A DNA stretch of 64,000 nt from Acidimicrobiia bacterium (GTDB taxonomy: Bacteria; Actinomycetota; Acidimicrobiia; Acidimicrobiales; MedAcidi-G1), in NCBI GenBank assembly GCA_012959995.1, contig DUCC01000034.1, positions 62,001 to 126,000 of the forward strand, written 5' to 3'. Shown here in pieces: positions 62,157 through 64,000 of the stretch (position 1 is the stretch's first letter; the number at the start of each line of letters is the position of its first letter). The notes beneath the pieces were generated by a model. It had not been told where the DNA came from. It made no database searches and saw only the letters and a program-made list of their open reading frames with translations. Made by a program: the position numbers and the translations under genes.

Positions 62157-63177
62157 TGAATTGGTAACGCCGGCTTTGGTAGCCGATTTAACGGTTTTTG
62201 AAGCCAACGTGGCCACCATGGCGGCTCGGCGGCCGGGGTTGGCTTTGCGTCCCCATGTGAAGGCGTTTAAGTCCACGACGTTGGCGCAGCGTTTGGCCAA
62301 GGCGGGCCATACGGCGTTTTGTTGCGCCACGGTGGCCGAGGTGGAGGGCATGGCGGCCGCCGGTTTAGGCGGGGACTTGTTGTTGGCTAACCAGGTGTTA
62401 GACGCAAAACGTTTGGGGGCGTTGGTGGCTGCGGGGCCGGCGCGGGTCACGGTGGCCGTGGATTCCCCAGAGACCATTGCCGCGGCGGCGGCCGGCGGGG
62501 TGCGTGAGGTGTTGATTGATGTTGATGTGGGTATGCCGCGCGGCGGTTGTGCGGTGACTGATGCCGGCCGGTTGGGTGATGCGGCTCGGGCGGCGGGACT
62601 AGAGGTACGCGGCGTTATGGGTTACGAGGGGCATTTGATGCACGTGGCCGATACCGAGCGGCGGGTGTCTGGGGTGGAGCGTTCTATGGCGGTGCTTACC
62701 GAAGCCCATCAAGCGGTAGGCGGCGAGGTGGTTTCGGGCGGCGGTACGGGTTCTTGGGATTGCAACCAGGTGGTGACCGAGTTGCAGGCCGGGTCGTACG
62801 TGTTGATGGACACCGATTATGGCCGTTTAGATTTGCCGTTTACACAGGGCTTGTTTGTGTTGGCTTCGGTGATTTCGTTGGGTTCGGGTGGCCATGCGGT
62901 GCTGGACGCCGGGTTGAAGGCGTTGGCTATGGATTCCGGCCCGCCCACTTTGGTGGGTGAGGGCGAGGTGCTTTATTGCGCCGATGAGCACACCGTGTTG
63001 GTTAATGGTTCGTGGCAGGTGGGGGACCGGGTGTTGCTGCGGCCCGCCCACATTGACCCGACTATGGCTAAACATGAAAAGATGTATATAGCGACGGAGG
63101 TTCCGGTGGCCGAGGCAGCCTTGGTTGCCGATGCTGAAGTTGTTGATGAGTGGCCGATCGATTTGCGAGGGTGGTAA
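62146..63177 (+). CDS. PLP-dependent alanine-racemase-fold enzyme (D-threonine aldolase-like)
   Basis: A 343-residue protein of the fold-III PLP family. The cofactor lysine is probably Lys39 in RPHVKAFKST, GGGTGSW binds phosphate, and HIDPTMAKHEKM near the C-terminus stands where D-threonine aldolases and D-serine dehydratases have the metal-binding HxCPT motif; here the cysteine is replaced by aspartate, so metal use may differ. The substrate is likely a D-hydroxyamino acid but not certain. Confidence 0.85.
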   Translation: MHFSELVTPALVADLTVFEANVATMAARRPGLALRPHVKAFKSTTLAQRLAKAGHTAFCCATVAEVEGMAAAGLGGDLLLANQVLDAKRLGALVAAGPARVTVAVDSPETIAAAAAGGVREVLIDVDVGMPRGGCAVTDAGRLGDAARAAGLEVRGVMGYEGHLMHVADTERRVSGVERSMAVLTEAHQAVGGEVVSGGGTGSWDCNQVVTELQAGSYVLMDTDYGRLDLPFTQGLFVLASVISLGSGGHAVLDAGLKALAMDSGPPTLVGEGEVLYCADEHTVLVNGSWQVGDRVLLRPAHIDPTMAKHEKMYIATEVPVAEAALVADAEVVDEWPIDLRGW

Positions 63178-63181
63178 AAAA

Positions 63182-64000
63182 ATGAAAATGCCGGGCATGC
63201 ACACCGGGTTTCGTGATGATGGTTCGTGGCGCAATTGGGCGGGTAATCAGGTGGCGCATCCGGTGCGTATTGAGCGTCCTCGGTCAGAGGAAGAGGTGGT
63301 GGGGTTGGTGCGGTCGGCGGCCGCTGAGGGCCGCAAAGTTCGTGTGGTGGGGGCCGGCCATTCCTTTTCGGCTATTGCGGTAACCGACGAGGTGTTGGTT
63401 ACTTTGGATGACTTTGCTTCGGTGGTTTCGTTGGATCGTGATTCTGGTTTGGCTCGAGTTGAGGCGGGTATGCGTTTGTTTAATTTGAACCCGTTGTTAG
63501 ATGCGGCGGGTTTAGCCATGCCGAACCTGGGTGACATTGCGTACCAGTCGGTGGCGGGGGCTATTGCGACTTCTACGCATGGCACTGGTTTGGGTTTTCA
63601 AAGCATTGCTGCCGGGGTGGTGGGTTTGCGCATGGTGACCGCTGATGGTTCGGTGCTGGTGTGTGACGAGCAGCAAAACCCTGAAATGTTGCAGGTGGCT
63701 CGGGTGGGTTTGGGGGCTTTGGGCATTGTGACTGAGGTGACCTTGCAGTGTGTGCCGGCTTTTAATTTGCAGGCCCGTGAAGAGGTTATGAATATTGACG
63801 ATTTGTTAAGTAACTTCGATGAGTTCGCTGAGAACACTGACCACACCGAATTTTTTTGGATGCCCCACACCAAAAATGCTTTGTTGAAACGCAATACCCG
63901 CACCCAAGAGGAGCCGCCGCCGCCCCGCAATCGGCGCCATGCGGCCCGGCGTAAGTGGAAGCATTTTAAAAACAAAGAGTTGTTAGAAAACGTAGCTTTT
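63182..64000 (+). CDS. FAD-linked aldonolactone-oxidase-like protein (partial)
   Basis: The 5' 273 codons of a gene cut by the window end. The FAD-binding PCMH domain is clear: NWAGNQVAHPVRIERPRSEEEVVGLVR, VVGAGHSFSAIAVTDEVLVTLDD and the flavin-contact region SVAGAIATSTHGTG. GHS is the site that in some relatives carries a covalently linked flavin through histidine. The family includes D-arabinono-1,4-lactone and L-gulonolactone oxidases. ATG 63182 follows the previous stop by 4 bases. Confidence 0.88.
   Translation, partial: MKMPGMHTGFRDDGSWRNWAGNQVAHPVRIERPRSEEEVVGLVRSAAAEGRKVRVVGAGHSFSAIAVTDEVLVTLDDFASVVSLDRDSGLARVEAGMRLFNLNPLLDAAGLAMPNLGDIAYQSVAGAIATSTHGTGLGFQSIAAGVVGLRMVTADGSVLVCDEQQNPEMLQVARVGLGALGIVTEVTLQCVPAFNLQAREEVMNIDDLLSNFDEFAENTDHTEFFWMPHTKNALLKRNTRTQEEPPPPRNRRHAARRKWKHFKNKELLENVAF

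Overview
The window looks like a chromosomal piece of a marine actinobacterium, most likely of the Acidimicrobiia lineage. The support is inferential: an actinobacteria-only regulator family (a WhiB7-like protein at 41475-41819), the ClpS-DUF2017 pair, a DUF4031 protein, actinobacterial-type cytochrome oxidase genes, frequent GTG/TTG starts and many 1- to 4-base gene overlaps. A DMSP-lyase-like cupin, an arylsulfatase and P450s suggest a marine or organic-matter-degrading life. No phage, insertion sequence or CRISPR array was seen.

Layout. 288-13423: a long + strand run for purine synthesis (purA, purD, purE, purB, purC, purS, purQ, purL, purF, purM), then pyrE and an ACT-domain malic enzyme. 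13463-25056: a catabolic block (Zn alcohol dehydrogenase, enoyl-CoA hydratase, two tandem TetR regulators, acyl-CoA dehydrogenase, arylsulfatase, two tandem P450s with a ferredoxin, aldehyde dehydrogenase, a tyrosine-phosphatase-like protein). Two intergenic sites share the operator core GTTAGCCA-N2-TGGCTAAC, which suggests one TetR-controlled regulon. 25112-25415: tRNA-Glu, tRNA-Asp and tRNA-Phe with a terminator. 25532-37068: haem A synthase, ClpS and DUF2017, then haem O synthase and a cytochrome c oxidase cluster. That cluster holds, besides the normal subunits, a second COX1/COX3-like pair whose COX1 member has lost nearly all metal ligands. 37078-41392: serS, two FluC/CrcB proteins, pdxH, and a CcdA/TlpA thiol-redox pair. 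41475-42251: whiB7-like gene with a long leader that folds as a transcription attenuator. 42252-52579: metallo-hydrolase, oligoribonuclease, dUTPase, small and hypothetical genes, a NagZ-like glycosidase, a PhyH-type dioxygenase, a PLP decarboxylase, tRNA-Lys, a desaturase and an MFS exporter. 52680-56950: a patchy region with a 5'-truncated histidine kinase, a PhnD-like protein, a Bcr/CflA exporter, and a short stretch of different codon usage that carries the last part of a carotenoid oxygenase and the DMSP-lyase-like cupin. 56948-64000: lemA, a 42-residue glycine-tailed small protein, a DUF2207 protein, MOSC protein, EamA transporter, acyl-CoA dehydrogenase, a D-threonine-aldolase-like enzyme and the start of an aldonolactone-oxidase-like flavoprotein.

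The strongest leads are the metal-ligand-free COX1/COX3 pair, the shared palindromic operator with its tandem TetR genes, the whiB7 attenuator, and the DMSP-lyase patch. All functional statements rest on reading sequence motifs by eye; no database search or folding program was run.
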